From NCBI GenBank assembly GCA_963676415.1, contig OY781097.1:620001-684000 (forward strand): DNA of 64,000 nucleotides, given 5' to 3'. Position numbers and translations under genes: made by a program. The notes beneath the pieces were generated by a model, which was given only the letters and a program-made list of their open reading frames with translations, was not told where the DNA came from and did no database searches. Positions 8,900 through 17,154 of this stretch are shown piece after piece (positions within the stretch are counted from its first letter, which is position 1; each line of letters starts with the position of its first letter). The stretch comes from G963662905 sp963676415. Its GTDB lineage: Bacteria; Bacteroidota; Bacteroidia; Bacteroidales; WRLA01.

Positions 8900-9613
8900 A
8901 TGATTCGACTAAGTGTAAATATTAACAAAATTGCCAGCCTGCGCAATGCCCGCGGCGGCAATATCCCTGACGTTTGTAAAGCAGCAATTAATTGCGAACG
9001 ATTTGGCGCTCAGGGAATAACAGTGCATCCACGCCCTGACGAACGTCATATAACCTACAGCGATGTTTATGAACTGAAAGATGTTCTGACAACAGAATTC
9101 AATATTGAAGGCAATCCTACAGAGCGATTTACCGAAATGGTGCTTGAAGTAAGACCTGCTCAGGTAACGCTCGTTCCGGACGCACCGGACGCCATTACTT
9201 CCAATGCTGGATGGGATACCATCAAGAACCAAAAATTCCTAAAAGATATTATTGCTTCATTCCGCGAGGCAGGAATCAGGACATCCATTTTTATCGAAAC
9301 CGATTTGGAGATGATCCGCCATGCGGCAAGTACCGGCACCGACCGCATTGAACTTTATACCGAAAAATTTGCTACGGATTTCCCTACAAATCCTGAGACT
9401 GCTATCGAAGATTTTATAAAGGCAGCAAGCTATGCCTCAGAACTGGGATTAGGTATCAATGCCGGCCACGATTTAAGCCTTGAAAACCTGGCTTATTTTG
9501 CTCAGAACATCCCCCACTTGGATGAAGTATCTATTGGACATGCACTTATAAGTGATTCATTGTATTACGGCCTGGAGAATACCATTCAGATGTATCTGGC
9601 CAAACTGTCATAA
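8900..9613 (+). CDS. pdxJ: Pyridoxine 5'-phosphate synthase
   Basis: This TIM-barrel enzyme condenses 3-amino-2-oxopropyl phosphate with 1-deoxy-xylulose 5-phosphate to make pyridoxine 5'-phosphate (DXP-dependent vitamin B6 pathway). At 237 aa it has the family length. Diagnostic segments are RLSVNINKIASLRNARGG, TVHPRPDERHI, FNIEGNPTERF, VTLVPDAPDAITSN, RIELYTE and GINAGHDLSLENL. It has its own promoter in the short gap after the ClC gene. A palindromic repeat of the family also found after rocD follows 15 nt past the stop codon. Confidence 0.97.
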   Translation: MIRLSVNINKIASLRNARGGNIPDVCKAAINCERFGAQGITVHPRPDERHITYSDVYELKDVLTTEFNIEGNPTERFTEMVLEVRPAQVTLVPDAPDAITSNAGWDTIKNQKFLKDIIASFREAGIRTSIFIETDLEMIRHAASTGTDRIELYTEKFATDFPTNPETAIEDFIKAASYASELGLGINAGHDLSLENLAYFAQNIPHLDEVSIGHALISDSLYYGLENTIQMYLAKLS

Positions 9614-9628
9614 ACAGGGCGGCCTGAT

Positions 9629-9697
9629 CAGTGCTTGTCCATATTGCCGGGTTTCTGGCCCCAAGTGATCAAGCTCAAGGCTTTCTGAGACCATAAT
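9629..9697 (+). repeat. Diverged or truncated copy of the 3'-flanking palindromic repeat family
   Basis: CAGTGCTTGTCCATATTGCC matches the end TAGTGCTTGTCCATAATG of the copy at 22351. The following segment (CGGGTTTCTG, then ATCAAGCTCAAGGC) aligns with the conserved core of the copy at 18379 at roughly 70%. The right end is not clear. It lies just after the pdxJ stop. Confidence 0.55.
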
Positions 9698-9700
9698 CAC

Positions 9701-10006
9701 CTAATCCTTAAAGTCCTTATAAAAAATCAGGCTATACAAATAATTCACAGGATGTGCGGCTCTGCGCGTCATCACATGGTGATAAAAGCTTGTGAGTTTA
9801 TAAGTTTTTTCTTCCAGAAGCACATGGGCCATGCGTCCTGTGGTTAATTCATACCAATGAATTTTTTCTCCCTTTTCTGCACTGCGGCGATTCAGGCAAA
9901 CAAATCCATCATTGTCCAGTTCAGAATACGGATATTCGGGAAATGCCCTGAAGCATAGCTCTATAAGTTTTTCTTTTTGCCGGCTCGATAATTCAGTTGC
10001 AAACAT
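9701..10006 (-). CDS. Hypothetical protein, 101 aa
   Basis: I do not recognise this small protein. It has a helical N-terminal part (LSSRQKEKLIELCFRAFPEYPYSELD), a middle part with an aromatic strand pattern (EKIHWYELTTGRMAHVLLEEKTYKLTSFYHH) and no signal peptide or membrane segment, so it is probably cytoplasmic. The chosen start is the ATG at 10006; an in-frame ATG 18 nt upstream would add MFYSGT. It stands alone, convergent with pdxJ, and has normal composition, which supports a real gene. Nothing in its surroundings points to a function. Confidence 0.6.
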   Translation of the reverse strand: MFATELSSRQKEKLIELCFRAFPEYPYSELDNDGFVCLNRRSAEKGEKIHWYELTTGRMAHVLLEEKTYKLTSFYHHVMTRRAAHPVNYLYSLIFYKDFKD

Positions 10007-10238
10007 AGTACCAGAATAAAACAATTATTTATTGTATTGTTTTCTGGTTTTAAAAGCAAAAAATCCAAATAGTTTATAAACACGACACCTGGGAAGTATT
10101 ATAAATTATTCAATATATAAACAGATGTATTTCAATTTTCCTGAAATAGTGGCGCTTGGTCAATACGCCTCTGTTGTGCAAATATAATATTTATTCTTTT
10201 GCAAATATATATTTAATCTGATTATGATTAAAAAAACA

Positions 10239-10970
10239 CTAAGCAAATAAACCCTTAAGAATATCACGAATAATTACAGAAGCCATAAAGCCACCAAAGA
10301 GTGCTGGCATATAAGAAATTGTACCTACATTTGATTTTTTATTTTGCTCTCCAAAAGTTGGCACAACAGCATGTTCAGGAATAGCTTCTGAAGAGAAAAC
10401 TGCTTTAAACCCGGCATGGATATCAAGCTTGTGCAATCGTTTACGAATAGCACGCGCCATGGGACATCCCACAGTATCAGAAATATCACCGCTGCGGATT
10501 TGCAGAGGATCCATCTTTCCACCGGAACCCATTGAACTGACCAAAGGAATATTCATTTTCAGGCTGTGATAAATCAGGAAAACTTTAGGAGAAAGGGTGT
10601 CGATGGCATCGGCTATATAGTCGTAATGGCATTTTTTCAGCAAATCGATCATGGGTTCATCGCGCAGGAATTCGGTACAAATATGCAATTTGATTTCCGG
10701 GTTTATTTCGCGGAAACGCCCTGCAAGCACTTCAGTTTTATAGCGTCCGTTTGTGCTTGTAAGTGCAAGTAATTGGCGGTTGCGGTTGCTCTCATGGATT
10801 TTATCACCATCCACAAGGGTCATTTCACCAATCCCGGCACGGCAAAGATGTTCCGCCAAGGGAGCTCCTACTCCACCCAGCCCAACAACCAGGACATGGG
10901 CCCGGCGCAGTTTATTCAAGCCCTCTTTTCCCAAAAATAATTCCGTGCGCGAATACCAATTCTCTTCCAT
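10239..10970 (-). CDS. tcdA: tRNA threonylcarbamoyladenosine dehydratase (ThiF/HesA family)
   Basis: An E1-like enzyme that uses ATP to cyclise the t6A37 modification of tRNA to ct6A. From the chosen start it has 243 aa. WYSRTELFLGKEGLNKLRRA is the typical TcdA beginning, VLVVGLGGVGAPLAEHLCRAG is the nucleotide-binding loop, and DGDKIHESNRNRQ gives the conserved Asp, Asn and Arg of the adenylation site. The segment DAIDTLSPKVFLI and the end GTISYMPALFGGFMAS also fit TcdA. The start at 10970 lies 4 nt after the TatD stop; a longer in-frame start at 10997 would overlap the TatD gene by 23 nt. The two genes are probably one operon. Confidence 0.93.
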   Translation of the reverse strand: MEENWYSRTELFLGKEGLNKLRRAHVLVVGLGGVGAPLAEHLCRAGIGEMTLVDGDKIHESNRNRQLLALTSTNGRYKTEVLAGRFREINPEIKLHICTEFLRDEPMIDLLKKCHYDYIADAIDTLSPKVFLIYHSLKMNIPLVSSMGSGGKMDPLQIRSGDISDTVGCPMARAIRKRLHKLDIHAGFKAVFSSEAIPEHAVVPTFGEQNKKSNVGTISYMPALFGGFMASVIIRDILKGLFA

Positions 10971-10974
10971 AAGT

Positions 10975-11640
10975 TCATTTTCGAAAAACGCGGGCAAAAT
11001 TAGCAGAAATAATATTTTGCAATTCGCTTTGCGGATATTTTAACAATTCAGATGCTTTCTCATAAACCTGCTTTATGTCCATTGCCACATCATCTGTTTC
11101 AAGAAAAATCCTTTCGGAAGGAATTTTACTATAAATTTTTGCTGCTTTGGAATGGCGAAACAATAAACTTCCAAAGGACAAATAGCAGCCCGACGACAGC
11201 AGTTCCTCCGCAATTTGCCGGCTGGCATTAAATGCGTGGATAATCCATATCTCATCGTCAAATTCCCTGCGGACTTTCAGCAAATCATTCCATGCCTTAA
11301 CACAATGAACAATAATGGGCAAAGCAAATTCGCGGGCCAACTCCAACTGCCAGCGGAAAGCGTCCATTTGCTCATCAAAATCATTGGATTTCAACTTATC
11401 CAAACCAATTTCGCCCAAAGCAAGGCAGCGTTCATCTTGAAGCTTCCCGCGCAAAACCGCCTCATTGGTGTAGAAATGGCCATCTACAAACCAGGGGTGC
11501 AAACCACAGGAAAACAAGAGCGGCTTTTCAGGAATGGGATCTGAGGGAAAAAGGTTTTTGATCCGGATTTCACCCATTGGCGCCGCACATGCCTTATGTG
11601 TATGTATATCAATATAATTCAACCGCTGTTGGAAGCTCAT
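10975..11640 (-). CDS. TatD-family metal-dependent hydrolase
   Basis: A 221-aa TIM-barrel hydrolase of the TatD family, whose members act as 3'-5' exonucleases or in quality control. Metal ligands are visible in order: DIHTHK (His-x-His), LGEIGLD (Glu), IVHCVKAW (His), IIHAFNAS (His) and LETDD (Asp). The protein is shorter than E. coli TatD (about 260 aa) but has all ligand motifs. It lies upstream of tcdA in the same direction and diverges from prfA. Its precise substrate cannot be told. Confidence 0.9.
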   Translation of the reverse strand: MSFQQRLNYIDIHTHKACAAPMGEIRIKNLFPSDPIPEKPLLFSCGLHPWFVDGHFYTNEAVLRGKLQDERCLALGEIGLDKLKSNDFDEQMDAFRWQLELAREFALPIIVHCVKAWNDLLKVRREFDDEIWIIHAFNASRQIAEELLSSGCYLSFGSLLFRHSKAAKIYSKIPSERIFLETDDVAMDIKQVYEKASELLKYPQSELQNIISANFARVFRK

Positions 11641-11682
11641 ATGCGCACAACATTAATATCCGGCAATTACGGATTTATTCAG

Positions 11683-11690
11683 TACTTTTG
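11683..11690 (+). promoter_or_regulatory. -7 promoter box of prfA-pyrF
   Basis: TACTTTTG fits TAnnTTTG and stands 21 nt before the prfA ATG. No convincing -33 element is seen at the expected spacing. Confidence 0.45.
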
Positions 11691-11711
11691 CAAAAATTTT
11701 GAGGAAAATAT

Positions 11712-12785
11712 ATGTTACTAGAAAAATTAGAAGGCGTATATCAGCGCTTTTTGGAAATCCAGGAAAAAATGAACGATCCCGATGTTATGGGCGACATGAA
11801 GAAATTCATCAGCCTGAACAAGGAATACAAAGACCTGGAGCCCATAATCAAAGCATACAAGGAATATAAAAATATCCTGGAAAATATTGAATCGGCCAAG
11901 GAAGTCCTTAGTACTGAGAAAGATGAAGAATTCCGTGCAATGGCCAAAGAGGAGCTCAACGAGCTGCACCCGCGCAAAGAAGAACTGGAAGAAGAAATCA
12001 AAATACTGCTGATTCCCAAGGATCCTGAGGACAGTAAAAATGCCGTTTTGGAAATCCGTGCCGGAACCGGTGGCGATGAAGCCAGTATTTTTGCGGGCGA
12101 CCTGATGCGCATGTACCAAAAGTTCTGCGAAACCAAAAAATGGAAAATCGAACTCGTTGATGCGACCGAAGGAACCGTTGGCGGCTACAAAGAAATCATC
12201 CTGAATGTTTCAGGAGAAAATGTTTATGGCCAGCTGAAATATGAATCGGGCGTGCATCGTGTGCAACGTGTCCCAAAAACGGAAACACAGGGGCGCATCC
12301 ACACTTCTGCAGCATCGGTGGCTGTTTTGCCCGAAGCCGACGAGTTTGATGTGGACATCAAGCAAAGTGATATCCGCAAAGATACTTTCTGTTCTTCGGG
12401 CCCGGGAGGACAATCAGTGAACACAACTTATTCGGCTATCCGTTTGACACATATTCCTACCGGAATTGTCGTTTCTTGCCAGGATGAAAAATCACAGCTC
12501 AAAAACCTTGATAAAGCCATGAAAGTGCTCCGTTCCAGGATTTACGAAATGGAGCACAAAAAATACCTTGATGAAATTGCGTCCAAACGTAAAACGATGG
12601 TTTCCACAGGCGACCGCTCGGCGAAAATCCGCACATACAACTGGCCACAGGGCAGGGTTACCGATCACAGGATCAACCTTACGCTCTACCGTTTGGAAGG
12701 AATCATCAATGGCGATATCCAGGAATTGATCGACAAACTCCAAATGGCAGAAAATGCCGAAAGACTTAAAGAAGGCCTCAACTAA
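11712..12785 (+). CDS. prfA: Peptide chain release factor 1
   Basis: Recognises UAA and UAG in the ribosomal A site and triggers peptide release. At 357 aa it has the family length, with a long N-terminal helical domain, the codon-recognition region VQRVPKTETQGRIHTSA (the tripeptide PxT is PKT here, where E. coli has PAT) and the catalytic loop CSSGPGGQSVNTTYSA with the invariant GGQ. The end RTYNWPQGRVTDHRINLT is conserved. pyrF follows after 12 nt, so the two are co-transcribed, with a probable promoter at 11683. Confidence 0.98.
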   Translation: MLLEKLEGVYQRFLEIQEKMNDPDVMGDMKKFISLNKEYKDLEPIIKAYKEYKNILENIESAKEVLSTEKDEEFRAMAKEELNELHPRKEELEEEIKILLIPKDPEDSKNAVLEIRAGTGGDEASIFAGDLMRMYQKFCETKKWKIELVDATEGTVGGYKEIILNVSGENVYGQLKYESGVHRVQRVPKTETQGRIHTSAASVAVLPEADEFDVDIKQSDIRKDTFCSSGPGGQSVNTTYSAIRLTHIPTGIVVSCQDEKSQLKNLDKAMKVLRSRIYEMEHKKYLDEIASKRKTMVSTGDRSAKIRTYNWPQGRVTDHRINLTLYRLEGIINGDIQELIDKLQMAENAERLKEGLN

Positions 12786-12797
12786 TCCTAGCATATC

Positions 12798-13640
12798 ATG
12801 AACCGCAAACAGCTTATCCAAAACATTAAAGGCAAAAAGTCTTTCCTGTGCATCGGCCTCGACAGCGCCATCAGCAAAATACCACCGCATCTCCTGAAAG
12901 AAGAAGACCCTGTATTTGCTTTCAACAAAGCCATTATTGATGCCACACACGATTTGGCAGTGGCCTATAAGCCCAATTTGGCATTTTATGAAAGCCGCGG
13001 GATCAAAGGCATGGAAAGCCTTCACAAAACCATGGAGTACCTCAATGAGTTTGAGGCAGAGATTTTTAGCATTGCTGATGCAAAACGCGGTGACATTGGA
13101 AACACCAGCAAGCAATATGCAGAAAGTTTCTTTGGTGCGGAAGACGGCCTGGATTTCGACTCGGTTACGGTTGCGCCCTATATGGGCATTGACAGTGTAA
13201 GCCCTTTCCTGGCTTTTAATGATAAATGGGTCATACTGCTGGCTTTAACCTCGAATGAAGGCGCCTTTGATTTCCAGTTTATCAAAAATCAGGAAAACGG
13301 CCTTCATCTATTTGAGGAAGTGCTGATTAAAAGCAAAGCCTGGGGCAGCGACGAAAACATGATGTACGTGGTAGGCGCAACCAAAGCAGAGATGTTGGAA
13401 ACCGTCCGCAAACATGTGCCCAGTCATTTCCTGTTGGTCCCCGGAGTTGGTGCTCAGGGCGGAAGCCTGGAAGCAGTTGCCAAATACGGCATGAACAAAG
13501 ATTGCGGCCTGCTGGTAAACTCCTCACGTGGAATTATTTTTGCTTCTCAAGGGGAAGATTTCGCAGAAAAGGCCCGTGAAAAAGCACAGGAAATTCAAAA
13601 AGACATGGCGGAGATGCTGATGCAAAAAGGCATCATCTAA
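12798..13640 (+). CDS. pyrF: Orotidine 5'-phosphate decarboxylase
   Basis: Last step of de novo UMP synthesis. At 280 aa it belongs to the longer type-2 subfamily. The catalytic Asp-Lys-Asp network is seen in SIADAKRGDIGNTSKQYA. Other family segments are LCIGLDSAI near the N-terminus, YKPNLAFYE, VGATKAEML, LLVPGVGAQGG and LVNSSRGIIFAS, which form the phosphate-binding end. It is the second gene after prfA and ends before a hairpin that acts as terminator for both this gene and the convergent ilvE. Confidence 0.97.
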   Translation: MNRKQLIQNIKGKKSFLCIGLDSAISKIPPHLLKEEDPVFAFNKAIIDATHDLAVAYKPNLAFYESRGIKGMESLHKTMEYLNEFEAEIFSIADAKRGDIGNTSKQYAESFFGAEDGLDFDSVTVAPYMGIDSVSPFLAFNDKWVILLALTSNEGAFDFQFIKNQENGLHLFEEVLIKSKAWGSDENMMYVVGATKAEMLETVRKHVPSHFLLVPGVGAQGGSLEAVAKYGMNKDCGLLVNSSRGIIFASQGEDFAEKAREKAQEIQKDMAEMLMQKGII

Positions 13641-13660
13641 ACTTACAAACACCCGAAAAA

Positions 13661-13694
13661 AAAGCAGGCATTCGAATGGATGCCTGCTTTTATT
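13661..13694. terminator. Bidirectional terminator between pyrF and ilvE
   Basis: Stem AAAGCAGGCAT / ATGCCTGCTTT (11 bp, loop TCGAATGG) followed by TATTTTA on the plus side and by a T-rich run on the minus side. It lies between two convergent genes. Confidence 0.85.
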
Positions 13695-13710
13695 TTATCG
13701 GGAAATTGTA

Positions 13711-14730
13711 TTATTCGATAATATCAACCCAGCCGTGTGTATCTTCCAGTGTTCCATACTGGATTCCCTGAAGTTGCTCATAAAGCTTTTTGGAGATCGG
13801 TCCGGGATTTCCATCTTTGGAAATAATAAATTCATGTTTTTCTTCGCGGTCAACAATTTTACCAATGGGTGAAATTACGGCTGCTGTACCGCAGGCACCG
13901 GCTTCTTCAAAAGTACCCAGCTCGTCAACTGCGATGGAACGGCGTTCTACTTTCAGTCCAAGGTCTTCTGCCAGCTGGCAAAGGCTCTTATTGGTAATAG
14001 AAGGCAGAATAGACTCCGATTGTGGTGTAATATAGGTATTGTCCTTGATACCGAAGAAATTGGCTGGGCCTGCTTCGTCGATATATTTTTTCTCTTTGGC
14101 ATCGAGATAAAGAGCCGCAGAACAGCCTTCATCATGTGCACGCGTACCGGAACGGAGGCTGGCGGCATAGTTTCCCCCTACTTTAAAGCGGCCTGTCCCC
14201 AGTGGTGCAGCACGGTCGAAATCACGTACAACCTGTACATTTACTGGTTTGAAACCTTCTTTAAAATACGGGCCAACAGGACCAACGAAAATCATGAACA
14301 GATATTCATTTGCAGGTTTCACTCCAACTTCAGCACCGGTCCCGATCAAAAGCGGACGCGCATAAAGCGATGCGCCGGTTCCGAATGGAGGCACAAAACG
14401 CTCATTCAGTTTTACAACCTTCCACAAAGCTTCCTTAAAAAGATCTGTGGGAATTTCGGGCATCATAATGCCCCAGGCAGAATTCTGCAGGCGTTTTGCA
14501 TTTTCTTCCCAGCGGAAAACACGCAGTTTATTGTCCTCACCGCGGAAAATTTTCAATCCTTCGAAAGCTTCCTGGCCGTAGTGCAGACAAGTAGCTGCAA
14601 TGTGGATGTTCACACTCTCGGAAGAGCTTACTTCAATTTCGCCCCACTTACCATCACGGTAGTAGCAGCGTACATTATAATCAGTTTTAAAATAGCCAAA
14701 GGGCAATTTGCCCCATTCTGTATTTATCAT
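13711..14730 (-). CDS. ilvE: Branched-chain amino acid aminotransferase
   Basis: PLP class-IV aminotransferase (339 aa) that interconverts Leu, Ile and Val with their 2-oxo acids using glutamate. The catalytic lysine lies in GRFKVGGNYAASL. Other family marks are LHYGQEAFEGLK, GASLYARPLLIGTG, PANFFGI and the phosphate-binding end EEAGACGTAAVISPIG. The length and motifs match the eukaryote-like BCAT group common in Bacteroidota. It is a single-gene transcript with a strong terminator; no leader or attenuator is evident upstream. Confidence 0.96.
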   Translation of the reverse strand: MINTEWGKLPFGYFKTDYNVRCYYRDGKWGEIEVSSSESVNIHIAATCLHYGQEAFEGLKIFRGEDNKLRVFRWEENAKRLQNSAWGIMMPEIPTDLFKEALWKVVKLNERFVPPFGTGASLYARPLLIGTGAEVGVKPANEYLFMIFVGPVGPYFKEGFKPVNVQVVRDFDRAAPLGTGRFKVGGNYAASLRSGTRAHDEGCSAALYLDAKEKKYIDEAGPANFFGIKDNTYITPQSESILPSITNKSLCQLAEDLGLKVERRSIAVDELGTFEEAGACGTAAVISPIGKIVDREEKHEFIISKDGNPGPISKKLYEQLQGIQYGTLEDTHGWVDIIE

Positions 14731-14870
14731 TTCTTTATATTTTATAGTGGTACAATCAATTGTGCTAAATTATAAATTTAATATCAATTGGACAGGGATA
14801 TCCCTCAAAATTTCCGCCGGATTCAGGAAAAATAAGAATGACCTACATGCTGCAAACAAGCTTTTTTTCT

Positions 14871-14878
14871 TATCTTTG
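14871..14878 (+). promoter_or_regulatory. -7 promoter box upstream of 14931
   Basis: TATCTTTG matches TAnnTTTG 52 nt before the ATG of the following hypothetical gene. The -33 box is weak. Confidence 0.4.
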
Positions 14879-14930
14879 GGCTAATACTATCAGGCAAGCG
14901 AAGCATTTTGCATAATGGAAAATTTAACAA

Positions 14931-15548
14931 ATGCAGGTAAAACGCAAATATAAAACAACAAGTACAAATCCTTTTTGCGATTTGAATTGCGATAGCTGTA
15001 ACGAAGCCTATTGCTGCGATCTGTACCAGAAATACCTGCACGTCAAAAATAAAAATGCCTCTTTTGAACCATTGGCAACAATTAATGAAAATATCCTGAT
15101 TCAAAGTGCGCAAAATCAAAACGGCAGAATCCTTAACCTGCTTTATTCTTCTTACAAGGAACAAAAGGCTTATTTTAAAGCTTTTATCAACAATATGGAA
15201 GAATTTTTGCTCCATATTTGTTCGCTACATCAACGCATCGGCAAAAACAAGGAACATTCGCTCATGGATTTACAGGCTGCCATGATTTTTAAAAAATCGC
15301 TCAGCAACGCACTGCTTGTCCGCAGCCCAATACTGGCTTTGTCTGGCAAAATTGAATATCAGGAATCGAGCATAGCACAAAATCTGGATATAAGCCTGGC
15401 CGGCATTAAAAGCCTGATTTCCGCATGGTTATATTTTTATGATGCAGCCCCGAATTTCGAAGACAACATCCTCCATTATCTGACACGCTTGAAAAAAGCA
15501 GAAAAAGATCTTAACAACGCCTTGGAAATCAGCCGTAAAACAGCCTGA
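14931..15548 (+). CDS. Hypothetical protein with N-terminal cysteine cluster
   Basis: I do not recognise this 205-aa protein. The N-terminus has five cysteines within 14 residues (Cys16, Cys20, Cys23, Cys28, Cys29 in FCDLNCDSCNEAYCCDLY), a pattern that could bind zinc or an iron-sulphur cluster. The rest is predicted helical, with no signal peptide or membrane span, and a C-terminal segment DISLAGIKSLISAWLYFYD followed by a charged helix. The next gene, a lipoprotein, starts 17 nt after the stop, so the pair is probably co-transcribed. Confidence 0.65.
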   Translation: MQVKRKYKTTSTNPFCDLNCDSCNEAYCCDLYQKYLHVKNKNASFEPLATINENILIQSAQNQNGRILNLLYSSYKEQKAYFKAFINNMEEFLLHICSLHQRIGKNKEHSLMDLQAAMIFKKSLSNALLVRSPILALSGKIEYQESSIAQNLDISLAGIKSLISAWLYFYDAAPNFEDNILHYLTRLKKAEKDLNNALEISRKTA

Positions 15549-15565
15549 CACAACATCATCAACTC

Positions 15566-16486
15566 ATGAAAAAAAAGTCAATCACAATACTTTCAATTAT
15601 TCTGGCCGCAATCCTTTTGATTCAATTTTCTTCCTGCGTAAAAAAGGAAGCGCTGCCCGAGATAAGCCCTTTACGCCTGAATTATGATAATAATACAAAT
15701 CAGCTGAAACTCAATATCCGTAATGCCGGATTTGCCACTCTGGAATGGAGCGCCAGCGCAAACAAAGCTTGGATTGAGCTTGGAAAAACTTCCGGGAACT
15801 TAGGTGAAGATCAATCAGAAGACATTATCGTCTCTGTAAAGAGGGATGGCCTAAGCACAGGGGTTTATGAAGGCCAAATCGATATTGAAACCAATGAAGG
15901 CTCTTCATCGGCAGTAGTTTATCTGAACCACGGCCTTTTTGAGATAAAATTTTTCAATGCCGCATACACACCGGTATTCATCAGGCTTGCCAACGACAGT
16001 TCAGGCACTATTGAGCCTTCAGGATATTATTATTTTGCTTTTAGCGAACGGCCGGAGCAAATATATTTCAATGCAAAAACCGCCATGTATTCCAATAACG
16101 GAACACGCATTGGGCGCGAAATAGTTTGGGATGAAATAATAACTGTAGATACAACAGTGGAATCTCCTTTACACGTGCTTAATGTATCAAAAGACTATTT
16201 CTTCCTGCGCATCAGCAATATAGCCGAAAATGAAATTGGGCCGGTATATGTTAATGCAGATAGTCAGTTTGAAATGCAGGAGAATATCATCATCAGCCCG
16301 GGGGCAATACAGGATATTGGATATTATGATGCGTTAAAAGATGGCGAAATCCGCATTTACTACAATAATATGGAAGAATATAATTTCTGGCTCGAAGGCG
16401 AAGGCTATTTCCTCAGCGAAGCCCTGAACCAATTGGTACTTATCACCAATACGATTGGCATTGATACTTTAAAAACGGTTCGGTAG
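15566..16486 (+). CDS. Lipoprotein with BACON-like domain
   Basis: This 306-aa protein begins with a lipoprotein signal peptide: MKKKSITILSIILAAILLIQ followed by the lipobox FSSC (Cys24). Residues about 30-120 look like a BACON or similar immunoglobulin-like domain (ISPLRLNYDNNTNQLKLNIRN, then AWIELGKTSGNL and YEGQIDIETNEG). The remainder is a beta-rich region that I cannot assign. It is expected to be anchored in the outer membrane or periplasm. It ends 7 nt before the stop of the convergent DUF2148 gene. The function is unknown. Confidence 0.75.
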   Translation: MKKKSITILSIILAAILLIQFSSCVKKEALPEISPLRLNYDNNTNQLKLNIRNAGFATLEWSASANKAWIELGKTSGNLGEDQSEDIIVSVKRDGLSTGVYEGQIDIETNEGSSSAVVYLNHGLFEIKFFNAAYTPVFIRLANDSSGTIEPSGYYYFAFSERPEQIYFNAKTAMYSNNGTRIGREIVWDEIITVDTTVESPLHVLNVSKDYFFLRISNIAENEIGPVYVNADSQFEMQENIIISPGAIQDIGYYDALKDGEIRIYYNNMEEYNFWLEGEGYFLSEALNQLVLITNTIGIDTLKTVR

Positions 16487-16493
16487 CACAATT

Positions 16494-17027
16494 TTATTTC
16501 CGGTCAAAAAACGGGCTTTTGCCTGAAACACTCAAAGGGATGGCATAAACAATCCGCACTTCCCTGCCCAGAATTCCGAGTTCACGTGCAGCCATTCCGG
16601 CAGAAAACATAATCCGGTTGTCGATATGTGCCCGAGCAGCAACAGAGACAGCCGAACCAATCGCAATGCCCAAATCACCCGTATTAAAAGCACAAGGCAC
16701 TTCGGGATGCCTGTTTTTTGCCGCACAATTATTAAAACCGCACAATCCACAAACTTTAATTCCTAATGCTTCAATGCGCGTTCCAATGATAACACAGGCA
16801 TCTGTTTGGCGCATATTTCCGGCATCACGCGCAACAAATGCCATTTCAGTGGCTTCTGCCATTTCTTCCATCTTATCGGCCAGTTGCATGAGCTCGTCCC
16901 CACTCACCACAGCCATTGACAGCGTGTCTTTCCCTTTACCTTTTGGCGCTGTTCGGGCTGCGGCCAACATTTCTGATGCTATTTGCAAGACTGTTTGCTG
17001 ACGGATATCTTCTTCAAACTGTATCAT
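16494..17027 (-). CDS. DUF2148 ferredoxin-like domain protein
   Basis: A 177-aa protein that matches the DUF2148 family, found in many anaerobes and annotated as ferredoxin-domain protein. The cysteine motif CGLCGFNNCAAK plus a fourth Cys in PEVPCAFNT could hold a 4Fe-4S cluster. Other conserved parts are ARTAPKGKGKD near the N-terminus and AIGSAVSVAARAHIDNRIMF. It is a soluble protein whose electron partner is not known. It stands alone, divergent from rocD. Start: ATG at 17027 is the only reasonable choice. Confidence 0.85.
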   Translation of the reverse strand: MIQFEEDIRQQTVLQIASEMLAAARTAPKGKGKDTLSMAVVSGDELMQLADKMEEMAEATEMAFVARDAGNMRQTDACVIIGTRIEALGIKVCGLCGFNNCAAKNRHPEVPCAFNTGDLGIAIGSAVSVAARAHIDNRIMFSAGMAARELGILGREVRIVYAIPLSVSGKSPFFDRK

Positions 17028-17083
17028 AAAGCTTTCAAAATTTGGTATTTCTCACAAAGATGAAAATAATTTTGATAAAAGCC

Positions 17084-17113
17084 TTGCAGGCTATAATAAG
17101 ATGGGTAATTTTG
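17084..17113 (+). promoter_or_regulatory. Promoter of rocD
   Basis: TTG (17084-17086), 19-nt spacer, TAATTTTG (17106-17113): a good Bacteroidota -33/-7 pair, 41 nt before the rocD start. Confidence 0.55.
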
Positions 17114-17154
17114 CGGCCAATAACTGCTAATAAACCTTTAAAAAATAGCGAGAT

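Noticed and set aside
12492..13115. 207-codon frame opposite to prfA/pyrF
   Set aside because: It is antisense to two highly conserved genes and has no family features.
14020..14775. 251-codon frame opposite to ilvE
   Set aside because: It is a shadow of the ilvE coding sequence; the protein has an unnatural composition.
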